Origin: Streptomyces nymphaeiformis
GTDB taxonomy: Bacteria; Actinomycetota; Actinomycetes; Streptomycetales; Streptomycetaceae
NCBI RefSeq assembly: GCF_014203895.1
Contig: NZ_JACHJY010000008.1
Span: forward strand, 186,001-250,000
DNA: 64,000 nucleotides
Direction: 5' to 3'
A model generated the notes under the pieces. That model was not told the origin of the DNA and ran no database searches. It saw only the letters and a list, made by a program, of their open reading frames with translations. Shown here one piece after another: positions 33,855 through 40,746 of this stretch. A program made the translations under genes and the position numbers. How positions within the stretch are numbered: position 1 is the first letter of the stretch; every line of letters begins with the position of its first letter.

Positions 33855-33915
33855 CGTGCTCTCCTCGTCGCCGTACGTCGGTGACCGCTCCTGCCCCCTT
33901 CCGGTCATCCAATAT

Positions 33916-33925
33916 TGGTATACCA
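33916..33925. promoter_or_regulatory. GGTATACC operator palindrome in the divergent carbamoyltransferase/carbamate kinase promoter
   Basis: TGGTATACCA is a perfect 10-bp palindrome in an AT-rich region between DUF2877 (start 33854) and carbamate kinase (start 33970). The TnGTnnACnA-like form suits GntR/FCD regulators. A second copy of the GGTATACC core lies at 34936-34943 near the GntR gene. Confidence 0.62.
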
Positions 33926-33969
33926 TTCTGGGTCTCATAAGCGAACACAAGCACCGCAAGGGAAATCGC

Positions 33970-34905
33970 ATGCGCATCGTCGTCGCTCTCGGAGGAAACG
34001 CACTCGCCCGCCGCGGGGAGCCGATGACGGCCGACCGCCTGCGCGCCAACGTCCGGGGCGCCTGCCAGGCCCTGGCCGGTCTGGCGCGCGAGCACGAGGT
34101 CGTCATCACCCACGGCAACGGCCCCCAGGTCGGCCTCCTCGCCCTCCAGAACCTCGCCCACCAGGACGTCGCGGCCTACCCGCTGGACATCCTCGGCGCG
34201 GAGACCCAGGGCATGATCGGCTACGTCATCCAGCAGGAGCTCTCCAACGCCCTGGCCGGCGAGCGCGAGGTGGCGGCCGTCCTCACCACGACCGAGGTCG
34301 ACGAGGCCGACCCGGCCTTCGAGCGCCCCACCAAGCTGATCGGCCCCACCTACTCGGCGCAGGACGCCGCCGAGGCCGCGGCCGAGTACCGCTGGACGAT
34401 CGCCCGCGACGGCGGCGCGTTCCGCCGGGTCGTCCCGTCGCCCGAGCCGCTGCGCATCATGCAGGCGCCGCTGGTCGGCACGCTCCTCGACAACGGCACG
34501 CTGGTCGTCTGCGTGGGCGGCGGCGGTGTGCCGGTGCGCACCGACTCCAAGGGCCGCCAGATCGGCATGCAGGCCGTCGTCGACAAGGACGCGGCGAGCG
34601 CGGCGCTCGCCGCCGACCTGAAGGCGGACATGCTGATCATGCTCACGGACGGCGACTTCGTGAGCCAGAACTGGGGCACGCCCGAGCAGCGGGACATCCT
34701 CACCGCGTCCCCGGAGGGCCTGGCCGAGCTCGCCTTCGCCGAGGGCTCGATGAAGCCCAAGGTCGACGCCGCCATCCGCGTCGCCCGGGCCGGCGGCCGC
34801 ACCCTCATCGGTCCCCTGGAGCGCCTCGACGACCTGATGGCGCGCCGCGTCGGCACGGAGATCCGCGCCGACGTCCCCGGCGGTGTGGTGTACGTGGGGG
34901 AGTGA
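33970..34905 (+). CDS. arcC: carbamate kinase (ArcC/AllK-like)
   Basis: 311 aa, full length. Catalyses carbamoyl phosphate + ADP to ATP + carbamate, a substrate-level phosphorylation. Motifs: ALGGNALARRG at the N-terminus, ITHGNGPQVGLLALQ, GAETQGMIGYVIQQEL, VCVGGGGVPV, DKDAASAALA, and SMKPKVDAAIRV. There is no arginine deiminase or ornithine carbamoyltransferase nearby, so the carbamoyl phosphate probably comes from the divergent FdrA/DUF1116/DUF2877 enzyme. ATG at 33970 follows AAGGGAAA. Confidence 0.95.
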   Translation: MRIVVALGGNALARRGEPMTADRLRANVRGACQALAGLAREHEVVITHGNGPQVGLLALQNLAHQDVAAYPLDILGAETQGMIGYVIQQELSNALAGEREVAAVLTTTEVDEADPAFERPTKLIGPTYSAQDAAEAAAEYRWTIARDGGAFRRVVPSPEPLRIMQAPLVGTLLDNGTLVVCVGGGGVPVRTDSKGRQIGMQAVVDKDAASAALAADLKADMLIMLTDGDFVSQNWGTPEQRDILTASPEGLAELAFAEGSMKPKVDAAIRVARAGGRTLIGPLERLDDLMARRVGTEIRADVPGGVVYVGE

Positions 34906-34934
34906 CGGCCGTCAGCGCGGCCCGGGCGCCAATT

Positions 34935-34944
34935 CGGTATACCG
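34935..34944. promoter_or_regulatory. second GGTATACC palindrome
   Basis: CGGTATACCG, a perfect 10-bp palindrome, lies just after the carbamate kinase stop, in the convergent gap before the GntR gene. The flanks (AATTC...GTTTGATCAT) resemble those of the first site, as if a second promoter or a displaced operator were there. Confidence 0.5.
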
Positions 34945-34957
34945 TTTGATCATGGGT

Positions 34958-34980
34958 CGTGGCGGCGACCCGCCGCCACG
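34958..34980. terminator. bidirectional terminator between carbamate kinase and GntR genes
   Basis: Perfect 10-bp inverted repeat CGTGGCGGCG / CGCCGCCACG (34958-34967 and 34971-34980) with a 3-nt loop, between convergent genes. Confidence 0.75.
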
Positions 34981-34991
34981 GCGCCGGCGCC

Positions 34992-35645
34992 CTACTCCGT
35001 CGCGGTCCTGCGCTGGTGCGCGGCGACCTCGTCGCGGCTGGTCTCCAGGTGGCGCAGGGCCACCTTCTCGACGCGCTCCACGTCCCGTGCCTCGATCGCC
35101 CGGTACAGCTCCGCGTGCTCCTCGGCCACCACGGAGAGGTCGTCGTGCTGTGCGAGCAGCCAGCGCATCCGGCTGCGCAGCGTCGCGTTGAGCTCGTTGA
35201 GCAGGGCGTTGTCGGCGAGCTCCGTCACGGTCTCGTGGAAGTCGGCGGCCGCCCGTCGGGCGGCCTGGCCGTCGCCGGCCGCCGCCGCCGCCAGCTCGGC
35301 GTCGAGGTCGGCGCGGAGCTTGGCGAGCCCCGCCCGGGTGCGGCGCTGCGCGGCGAGCCGGAAGCCGAGGATCTCCAGGGCGGACCGCACCTCGCCGAGG
35401 TCCGAGATGTCGGACGCCGTGAACTCGCGGACCACCGCCCAGGTGCGCGGGCGCGGCGTCACCAGGCCCTCCGCGACCAGGTCCCGCAGGGCGTCGCGGA
35501 CGGGCAGCCGGCTCACGTCGAGCTCGGCCGCGATCTCGCGCTCCACCAGCCTGCTGCCGGGGGCCCGGGTCCCGTCGATGATCTGATCGCGCAGTGCGCG
35601 CGTCACCCGCTCCGATTCGGGTCTGAATTCCTCAGCGCCTGTCAT
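34992..35645 (-). CDS. GntR/FCD-type transcriptional regulator
   Basis: 217 aa. Residues about 10-75 are the GntR winged helix (LRDQIIDGTRAPGSRLVEREIAAELDVSRLPVRDALRDLVAEGLV), followed by an all-helical FCD ligand domain (ISDLGEVRSALEILGFRLAA, FHETVTELADN, RAIEARDVERVEKVALRHLE). Such regulators bind small carboxylates and repress catabolic genes. It likely controls the neighbouring carbamoyltransferase cluster through the GGTATACC sites (inference). ATG at 35645 (MTGAEEF); an ATG 9 nt upstream is an alternative. Confidence 0.92.
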   Translation of the reverse strand: MTGAEEFRPESERVTRALRDQIIDGTRAPGSRLVEREIAAELDVSRLPVRDALRDLVAEGLVTPRPRTWAVVREFTASDISDLGEVRSALEILGFRLAAQRRTRAGLAKLRADLDAELAAAAAGDGQAARRAAADFHETVTELADNALLNELNATLRSRMRWLLAQHDDLSVVAEEHAELYRAIEARDVERVEKVALRHLETSRDEVAAHQRRTATE

Positions 35646-35860
35646 GCCCGCCATTCTCCCATCGAGGGCCGGGTGGTGATCCGCGGACCCGGCGGCGGGT
35701 GCGGGCCGGGCCGCCTTCACCTGCCTTTTGTCAAGGAAGCCCGCGGTTTCAGCCCAAGGGAATCAATCGCTTGGATCGGAGTCGTGCAGCGGCGGAGTCC
35801 TCGTCTAACGGTTCTGAAGATGGGTCAGTTCCGGCAGTCAGTCGCAGTAGCGTGTTTTGC

Positions 35861-36920
35861 GTGAAGATCACCGTGCCGGTGAAGTCGCTGCCTGTGTCCG
35901 CGTATGACACGGACGCGTTGGCGGCGACCCTGCGTGCCTGCAATCGGGGCGCAGGCGGCGGTGCGGGTGGTGAAGAAGGTGTGCGACGCCTACGCCGCCC
36001 TGAAGGGCAACATCAAGGCCGGGAACCTCGGCCGGGAGGGTTCGAAGCGCCGTCTGCGGGCGGAGTCGAAGCCGATCGTCTTCCGTGAGGACGCGGCGCA
36101 GCCGTTCGACGACCGGATCCTGACGTGGAACCCCGACGCCCGTACCGTGTCGATCTGGACCGTGGCCGGGCGGCTCAAGCACCTCCCGTTCGTCTGCTCC
36201 GACGAGGCGATGGTGCTCCTGGCCTCCCGCAAGGGGGAGTCGGACCTGGTGCTGCGGGACGGCATGTTCTTCCTGATCGCCACCGTCGACCTGCCCGAGC
36301 CCGAGGTGTTCGAGCCGGACGGCTTCCTCGGCGTGGACCTGGGCATCGTCAACATCGCCACCACCAGCGACGGCGAGATCCTCGCCGGCCGCGCGCTGAA
36401 CCGCTACCGCGAGCGCCACCGTGACCTGCGGCGCAAGTTGCAGAAGAAGCACACCAAGTCCGCCAAGCGGGCCCTGAAGCGTGTCCGCCGCCGGGAGGCG
36501 CGGCACGCCGCGAACACCAACCACATCATCGCCAAACGACTCGTCGCCACCGCTGAACGCACCTCGCGCGGGATCGCCCTGGAAGACCTCTCGGGCATCC
36601 GGCAGAGGGTCACGGCCAAGAAGGACCAGCGGGCACGACTGCACTCCTGGGCGTTCGCCCAGCTCGGCCGGTTCGTCGAGTACAAGGCCCGCCGGGAGGG
36701 GGTGCCCGTGGTCTTCGCGGACCCGCGCAACACCTCCCGGCAGTGCTCGGAGTGCAAGCACACCCCTCGCACGAACAGGGTGACCCAGGCACGGTTCGTC
36801 TGCCGGTCCTGCGGGGCCGTCCTGCACGCGGACCACAACGGCTCCCGCAACATCGCCCACCGGGGCGAGGCTGTGTGGAAGCGGGGCGCGGTCAGCCGCC
36901 CCAGAACCAGCCCACGCTGA
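35861..36920 (+). pseudogene. tnpB: tnpB pseudogene (RNA-guided nuclease of the IS200/IS605 family)
   Basis: The GTG at 35861 starts the usual TnpB N-terminus (VKITVPVKSLPVSAYDTDALAATLRACN), which then shifts frame at about 35943-35947. The rest continues in another frame from GAQAAVRVVKKVCDAYAALK to the C-terminus at 36920. Compared with normal TnpB, roughly 30-40 residues are deleted at this junction. Downstream, all nuclease residues survive: RuvC Asp in GVDLGIVN (codon 36336-36338), Glu in ALEDLSGIR, zinc finger CSEC/CRSC, and the last Asp in HADHNGSRNIA. The damage is confined to the N-terminal region. An ATG at 35904 in the main frame could still yield a shortened protein. Confidence 0.85.
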
Positions 36921-37022
36921 TTCCGGACGCAGGGGACCACGCGGCAGCCGGCCGCGCTCCACTTGCAATCACGGCCTCCCGGCCGGGCCGACAAGCCCGG
37001 TCCTTCAGGGCCGAGAAGTCGA
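36850..37022 (+). ncRNA. candidate omega-RNA (reRNA) region at the tnpB 3' end
   Basis: TnpB guide RNAs normally overlap the end of tnpB and stop at the element right end, with the guide lying just outside. Here the segment contains the conserved hairpin and TTCAGGG block before GAGAAGTCGAC. Sequence after about 37022 would be the guide. Placement is by analogy and low precision. Confidence 0.3.
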
Positions 37023-37098
37023 CTGAAACTCCGTCAATATCCTTCGCCCAGGGCATTGACGAGCTTATGGCACGTGTCACGGCATGGGTGTTGCCCGG

Positions 37099-37120
37099 GT
37101 TCCTATCGGTCAGTAGGAAC
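37099..37120. repeat. inverted repeat beside the hydrolase remnant
   Basis: GTTCCTA-N8-TAGGAAC (37099-37105 and 37114-37120), 7-bp arms, between the element and the CocE/PepX-like remnant. Could be a hairpin of the mobile element or an unrelated site. Confidence 0.35.
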
Positions 37121-37159
37121 CGGTGGGTCTCTCGACGTCGTCCTCAGCCCCCCCGCGGC

Positions 37160-37680
37160 TCCCGCCGGTACGGCAACTGGCTGATCCCGACGAGCCATTC
37201 GGAGTCCTCGCTCGCCGGGACGATCGGACTCCCCGACCCCCGGCCCTACGACACCCCCGGCACCTACCTCGGCTGGACCAGCGCCCCGCTCACCGCGCCC
37301 GCGGACCTCGTCGGCGCGCCGAGGGCGACCCTCAGGGTCGTCTCCCCGGCGACCGAACGCGTCCAGGACTCCGGCGACGCCGCCGACAAGCTCGTCCTCT
37401 TCGCGAAGCTCTACGACGTCGCGCCCGACGGGACGAAGACCCTGATCAACCGGCTGGTCGCGCCGGTGCGCGTACCGGACGTCACCCAGCCCTTCACCGT
37501 CGAGCTGCCGGGCATCGTCCACCGGTACGAGACGGGCCACCGGCTGGAGTTCGTCGTCGCCGCGAGCGACACCGCGTACTCCGGCAACCGCGGCATCAAG
37601 CCGGTGACCGTCGTCAGCGACCCCGAGGACACCGGGTCCACGGGGACGCTGTCCCTGCCCCTGGTCGAGGGCAGGGTCGG
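37160..37680 (+). pseudogene. 3' remnant of a CocE/NonD-type hydrolase (X-Pro dipeptidyl-peptidase C-terminal domain)
   Basis: The plus-strand frame from about 37160 reads RRYGNWLIPTSHSESSLAGT, then the PepX C-terminal jelly-roll: TYLGWTSAPLTAPADLVGAP, VSPATERVQDSGDAADKLVLFAKLYDV, PFTVELPGIVHRYETGHRLEFVVAASDTAYSGNRGIKPVTV. The catalytic alpha/beta-hydrolase part that should precede it is missing; the tnpB element lies there instead. The frame runs on without a stop into sequence antisense to ada (to about 37927), so the native end also seems lost. Expression is unlikely. Confidence 0.8.
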
Positions 37681-38769
37681 TCAGAGCGCCGCGTACCCCG
37701 GGCGGACGACCTCGTCGATCAGCCGCTGCCGCTCCGGCAGCGGCAGGAAGGCGGCCTCCAGGGCGGCGACCGTGAACTCCTCGAAGACCTCCGGGCCGTA
37801 CCCGAACGCGTCCACCATGTGCTGGAACTCCTCGCTCATGGTGGTGCCGGAGACCAGCCGGTTGTCGGTGTTCAGCGTGATGCGGAAGCCGAGGCGGCGC
37901 AGCTCGTCGATCGGGTGCGAGGCGTAGTCCTTCGCGGCGCCCGTCTGGAGGTTGGAGGTCGGGCAGACCTCCAGGGCGATGCGGTTGTCCCGGACGTACG
38001 AGGCGAGCCGGCCCAGCGTGCCGTCCTCGGCGATGTCGTCCGTGATCCGCACGCCGTGGCCGATCCGCTCGGTGCCGCACACCTGCACGGCCTCGTGGAT
38101 CGACTCCGCGCCGACGGCCTCGCCGGCGTGGATCGTGTAGTGGCAGTTCTCCCGCTTCAGGTGCTGGAAGGCGGGGAGGTGGCGGGCCGGCGGGTTGCCG
38201 ATCTCGCCGCCGGCTATGTCGAAGCCCGCCACGCCGTTGTCCCGGTGCGCGACCGTGAGCTGCGCGATCTCCAGGGAGCGGTCGGTGTGGCGCATGCCGG
38301 TGAGCAGCGTGCGGACGGTGATCCGGCCGCCGGCGCGGCGCTCGCCCTCGCGGAAGCCGTCGTTCACCGCCTCGACGACCTCGTCGAGGGTGAGACCGCC
38401 CTCCAGGTGCTGCTCGGGGGCGTAGCGGATCTCGGCGTAGACGACGCCGTCCGCCGCCAGGTCCTCGGCGCACTCGGCCGCGATGCGCGCGAGCGCCTCG
38501 CGGGTCTGCATGACCGCGCAGGTGTGGGCGAAGGTCTCCAGGTAGCGCTCCAGCGAACCGGAGTCCGCGGCGTCCCGGAACCAGACCGCGAGCTCGGCCG
38601 GGTCCTCGGTCGGCAGCGCGGTGTAACCGCACTCCCGCGCCAGCTCGACGATGGTCGCGGGGCGCAGCCCGCCGTCGAGGTGGTCGTGGAGGACGGCCTT
38701 GGGGGCCCGGCGGATCCACTCGGAGACGGTGGCGGCGGCGGGCGTGGCAGGGTTGTCAGACAAGTGCAT
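37681..38769 (-). CDS. adenosine deaminase
   Basis: 362 aa TIM-barrel amidohydrolase that deaminates adenosine to inosine. The zinc ligands H28 and H30 sit in VLHDHLDGGLRP; further motifs are CHYTIHAGEAVG (His and catalytic Glu), ERIGHGVR, VCPTSN and the LNTDNRLVS Asp pair. Length agrees with bacterial adenosine deaminases. The ATG at 38769 begins MHLSDNP. Codons 3-6 contain the TTGTC-T-GACAA palindrome also found before the next regulator gene. Confidence 0.95.
   Translation of the reverse strand: MHLSDNPATPAAATVSEWIRRAPKAVLHDHLDGGLRPATIVELARECGYTALPTEDPAELAVWFRDAADSGSLERYLETFAHTCAVMQTREALARIAAECAEDLAADGVVYAEIRYAPEQHLEGGLTLDEVVEAVNDGFREGERRAGGRITVRTLLTGMRHTDRSLEIAQLTVAHRDNGVAGFDIAGGEIGNPPARHLPAFQHLKRENCHYTIHAGEAVGAESIHEAVQVCGTERIGHGVRITDDIAEDGTLGRLASYVRDNRIALEVCPTSNLQTGAAKDYASHPIDELRRLGFRITLNTDNRLVSGTTMSEEFQHMVDAFGYGPEVFEEFTVAALEAAFLPLPERQRLIDEVVRPGYAAL
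38753..38763. promoter_or_regulatory. TTGTC-N-GACAA palindrome at the start of ada
   Basis: An 11-bp perfect inverted repeat within codons 3-6 of ada. On the same strand its wider context ACTTGTC[A/T]GACAAC matches the site at 39998-40008 upstream of the GntR/HutC gene in 13 of 14 positions. Consistent with a HutC-type operator near the translation start. Confidence 0.55.
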
Positions 38770-38824
38770 GGCGGGGAAGTGTACGCCACGGGCGGGGCGG
38801 GTGCTGTGACGGCCGTGACAGGGG

Positions 38825-38985
38825 GCTGGGCCGGGTCGGGGACGCGGGTCGGGGACGTGGGCCGGGCTGGGCCGGGTCGGGGACGCGGGTCGGGGACGTG
38901 GGCCGGGCTGGGTCGGGTCGGGGACGCGGGCCGGGGACGTGGGCCGGGCCGGGGTCGGACCGGGGACGCGGGTCGGGGGCCTCGG
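38825..38985 (+). repeat. 41-bp tandem repeat, G-rich
   Basis: Three consecutive 41-bp copies (38825-38865, 38866-38906, 38907-38947), the first two identical and the third with two changes, then a degenerate fourth to about 38985. Each unit carries several GGG/GGGG runs, so the plus strand could form G-quadruplexes. 41 is not a multiple of three and no gene crosses it; this is noncoding, in the ada-GntR gap 38770-39181. Confidence 0.85.
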
Positions 38986-39002
38986 CGGGCTCCCGGGGGG
39001 CC

Positions 39003-39180
39003 TGGTCCGCCCGCGCCGGGCGTTCCTGCGGGTGTTCCGCGCCCGGCGTTCAGCGTCTGGCGTTCCCGCGCCCGGAGCCCCGCGCCCGGCGTTCGGCGCC
39101 CGGCGTCCCGCGTCCGGCGCTCCCACGCCCAGTGCTCCCGCGCCCGGCGTTTCCGCCCCCGGCGCGACCGCGCCCCCCCG
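39003..39180 (+). repeat. short C-rich degenerate repeats
   Basis: The second half of the 38770-39181 gap is made of about ten imperfect copies of CGCGCCCGGCGTTC (13-14 nt), for example CGCGCCCGGCGTTCAGCG and CGCGCCCGGCGTTCGGCG. It lies directly after the GntR/HutC stop codon. No gene is supported here. Confidence 0.6.
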
Positions 39181-39181
39181 C

Positions 39182-39931
39182 TCAGTGCGACTGCAGCACC
39201 GGCAGTGGGACCGTGCCCGTCGGGAGCATGTGCTTGGCGGCCAGGATCGGGGTCTCGCCGACCCGGACGACCTGGGTGACGAGGACCGCGGGGGTGTCCG
39301 CCGGACGGTCCAGCTGTTCGCCGCGCCGCCGTCCGAGGAGCGTCGCCGTGATGCCGCTGTGCGCGTTCAGCGACGTCTCCCGCGAGGCCTCGACGAGGAC
39401 CGCGAGCATCGAGACCGCGGCCCCGGCGCCCGTCTCCCGCAGGGCCCGCGCGAACTCCGGGTGCACCCGGTCGAGCAGTCCGTCGGGCGCGGCCCACTCG
39501 TGGCTCAGCGCCGCCGCCGTGCCCTCGCCGGTGAGGAGGGACTCCCAGAACCGCAGCTCGGCGCGGGCCGGCGCGAGGAGGTGCTGGGTGGTGAAGTCGG
39601 TCGGCTCCTCGACGGTCCTGAGCAGCGCCCGCACCCGCAGCGGCGCGCCCGCGCCGATCAGCTCCTCCAGCGGCTGGACGTGCTCGAAGCCGCGCCGGGG
39701 CGGGCGGTCGTTGACCGTACGGCCCACCCCGCGCCGTACCGTGAGGACGCCGTCCTCCTGGAGCAGCAGCAGTGCCTCCCGCAGGGCCGGCCGGCTGACG
39801 CCCAGCTCGGCGGCGAGCTTCGGCTCGGAGGGGAGGGTGGAGCCCGGCGGGTACGTGCCGTCGTGGACGGCGTCCGCGATCCGCTCGTAGAGCGCCACGA
39901 CCGGTCGCCGCCGCTGTCCGCTGACCGCCAC
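39182..39931 (-). CDS. GntR/HutC-type transcriptional regulator (UTRA domain)
   Basis: 249 aa. Winged-helix domain at about residues 10-75 (YERIADAVHDGTYPPGSTLPSEPKLAAELGVSRPALREALLLLQEDG), followed by a UTRA effector domain (LRFWESLLTGEGTAAALSHEW, PAVLVTQVVRVGETPILAAKH). The GTG start at 39931 has an AGGAGGGG site directly upstream. Identical-core palindromes in front of this gene and at ada suggest that it represses itself and adenosine deaminase (inference), possibly responding to a nucleoside or sugar phosphate. Confidence 0.9.
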   Translation of the reverse strand: MAVSGQRRRPVVALYERIADAVHDGTYPPGSTLPSEPKLAAELGVSRPALREALLLLQEDGVLTVRRGVGRTVNDRPPRRGFEHVQPLEELIGAGAPLRVRALLRTVEEPTDFTTQHLLAPARAELRFWESLLTGEGTAAALSHEWAAPDGLLDRVHPEFARALRETGAGAAVSMLAVLVEASRETSLNAHSGITATLLGRRRGEQLDRPADTPAVLVTQVVRVGETPILAAKHMLPTGTVPLPVLQSH

Positions 39932-39997
39932 GGCCCCTCCTCGTCTCGTCCCCGGCCGGTTCTTCGCCGGTCCTCGCACCACGGTAGTCGGCCCACG

Positions 39998-40008
39998 TTG
40001 TCTGACAA
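39998..40008. promoter_or_regulatory. TTGTC-N-GACAA palindrome upstream of the GntR/HutC gene
   Basis: TTGTCTGACAA, 67-77 nt before the GTG start, in the expected operator position for autoregulation. Matches the ada site except for the centre base. Confidence 0.62.
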
Positions 40009-40118
40009 GTCACCCGTACGGCCCTGCTCGCCGTCACGGGGAGGCCCCGCGCGTCCCATTCTGGTGCCACGGCTGTGGCCGGGTACGACAGACGGCACGA
40101 CGGAGGAGAGGGCCGGGC

Positions 40119-40370
40119 ATGAGTCCCAAGCAGACGCCACGGACATCGGGCGGGGGCACGTCCCGGCTGGCCGGAGCCTTCACCCCGGGGCGGATCGCGA
40201 TGATCGTGGTCGCCGTCCTCACCCTGGTCTTCATCTTCGAGAACACCCGCGAGGTCAGGATCCGCCTGCTGATCCCCGAGGTCACGATGCCGCTGTACGT
40301 GGCGCTGCTCGTGACCGCCCTCCTCGGCGCCGCGTGCGGCTACTACGTCGCGGCCCGGAGGCGGAAGTGA
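40119..40370 (+). CDS. LapA-domain (DUF1049) small membrane protein
   Basis: 83 aa with two hydrophobic helices: IAMIVVAVLTLVFIFENT and VALLVTALLGAACGYYVAARRRK. The FENTREVRIRLL link between helices is typical of LapA/YciS-like proteins, which in other bacteria assemble envelope factors. Function in Streptomyces is unknown. Its stop overlaps the next start by 4 bp (GTGA), so the two genes are coupled. Confidence 0.85.
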   Translation: MSPKQTPRTSGGGTSRLAGAFTPGRIAMIVVAVLTLVFIFENTREVRIRLLIPEVTMPLYVALLVTALLGAACGYYVAARRRK

Positions 40371-40717
40371 GGCGGGCCACCGCCGTCGGCGTCGGTGCGC
40401 TCCTGGCGCTCGCGGCCGTCGCCGCCTCCTCGGTGGAGGACGCCGCCGCACCCGGCGACGAGGCCGGGACGCGGCCGATGCCGGATTTCCTCGGCCGGGG
40501 CCTGTGGCGGGTCTTCACCCACCTGGACCGCCGGACCCGGCTCGACGTCCACGACGTGAGCGGCCGCGACCGGCGGGTGCTCTGGCCGCCGCGCTGGGAG
40601 GTCTGCACCCAGTACCCGGCGGCGGGCACCGTCCTCGACCGGCGGACCACGGTCATGATCGGAGTCGTACGGAAGGGGGAGACCTGCCCGCCCCGTGTCC
40701 GCGACGCCCGCCGCTGA
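40367..40717 (+). CDS. small exported PASTA-like protein
   Basis: 116 aa. The N-terminus is a signal peptide or anchor (AVGVGALLALAAVAASS). The remainder resembles one PASTA domain: MPDFLGRGLWRVFTHL at its start, and WEVCTQYPAAGTVLDRRTTVMIGVVRKGETC, with the usual P-x-x-G...V pattern and two cysteines. PASTA domains bind muropeptides or beta-lactams in penicillin-binding proteins and PknB-type kinases; here the domain is free of a partner enzyme. Likely cell-envelope located. Translationally coupled to LapA. Confidence 0.72.
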   Translation: MRRATAVGVGALLALAAVAASSVEDAAAPGDEAGTRPMPDFLGRGLWRVFTHLDRRTRLDVHDVSGRDRRVLWPPRWEVCTQYPAAGTVLDRRTTVMIGVVRKGETCPPRVRDARR

Positions 40718-40746
40718 GGTGCTCCGGCACCGCATAGCCTGGCCGT

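Larger units (their letters stand above)
35754..37022 (+). mobile_element. IS605/IS1341-type tnpB-only element remnant
   Basis: A tnpB pseudogene with flanking non-coding ends and no tnpA. The presumed left side holds a small stem (CCAAG at 35754-35758, CTTGG at 35770-35774). The right side after tnpB has the CCGGGC/GCCCGG hairpin (36983-36988 and 36995-37000) followed by a CCTTCAGGGC block that recurs at right ends of such elements. Exact ends cannot be fixed from sequence alone. Confidence 0.55.

Noticed and set aside
35861..36920. Intact transposase or CRISPR-Cas12 effector
   Set aside because: It is TnpB-sized, with an N-terminal frameshift/deletion, no tnpA and no repeat array.
38825..38985. 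CRISPR array
   Set aside because: Units are adjacent without spacers, and no cas gene is present; it is a simple tandem repeat.
37681..40717. Long plus-strand frames through the repeat region antisense to ada and the GntR gene
   Set aside because: Low-complexity translation of repeats and antisense sequence, not supported by RBS or family motifs.
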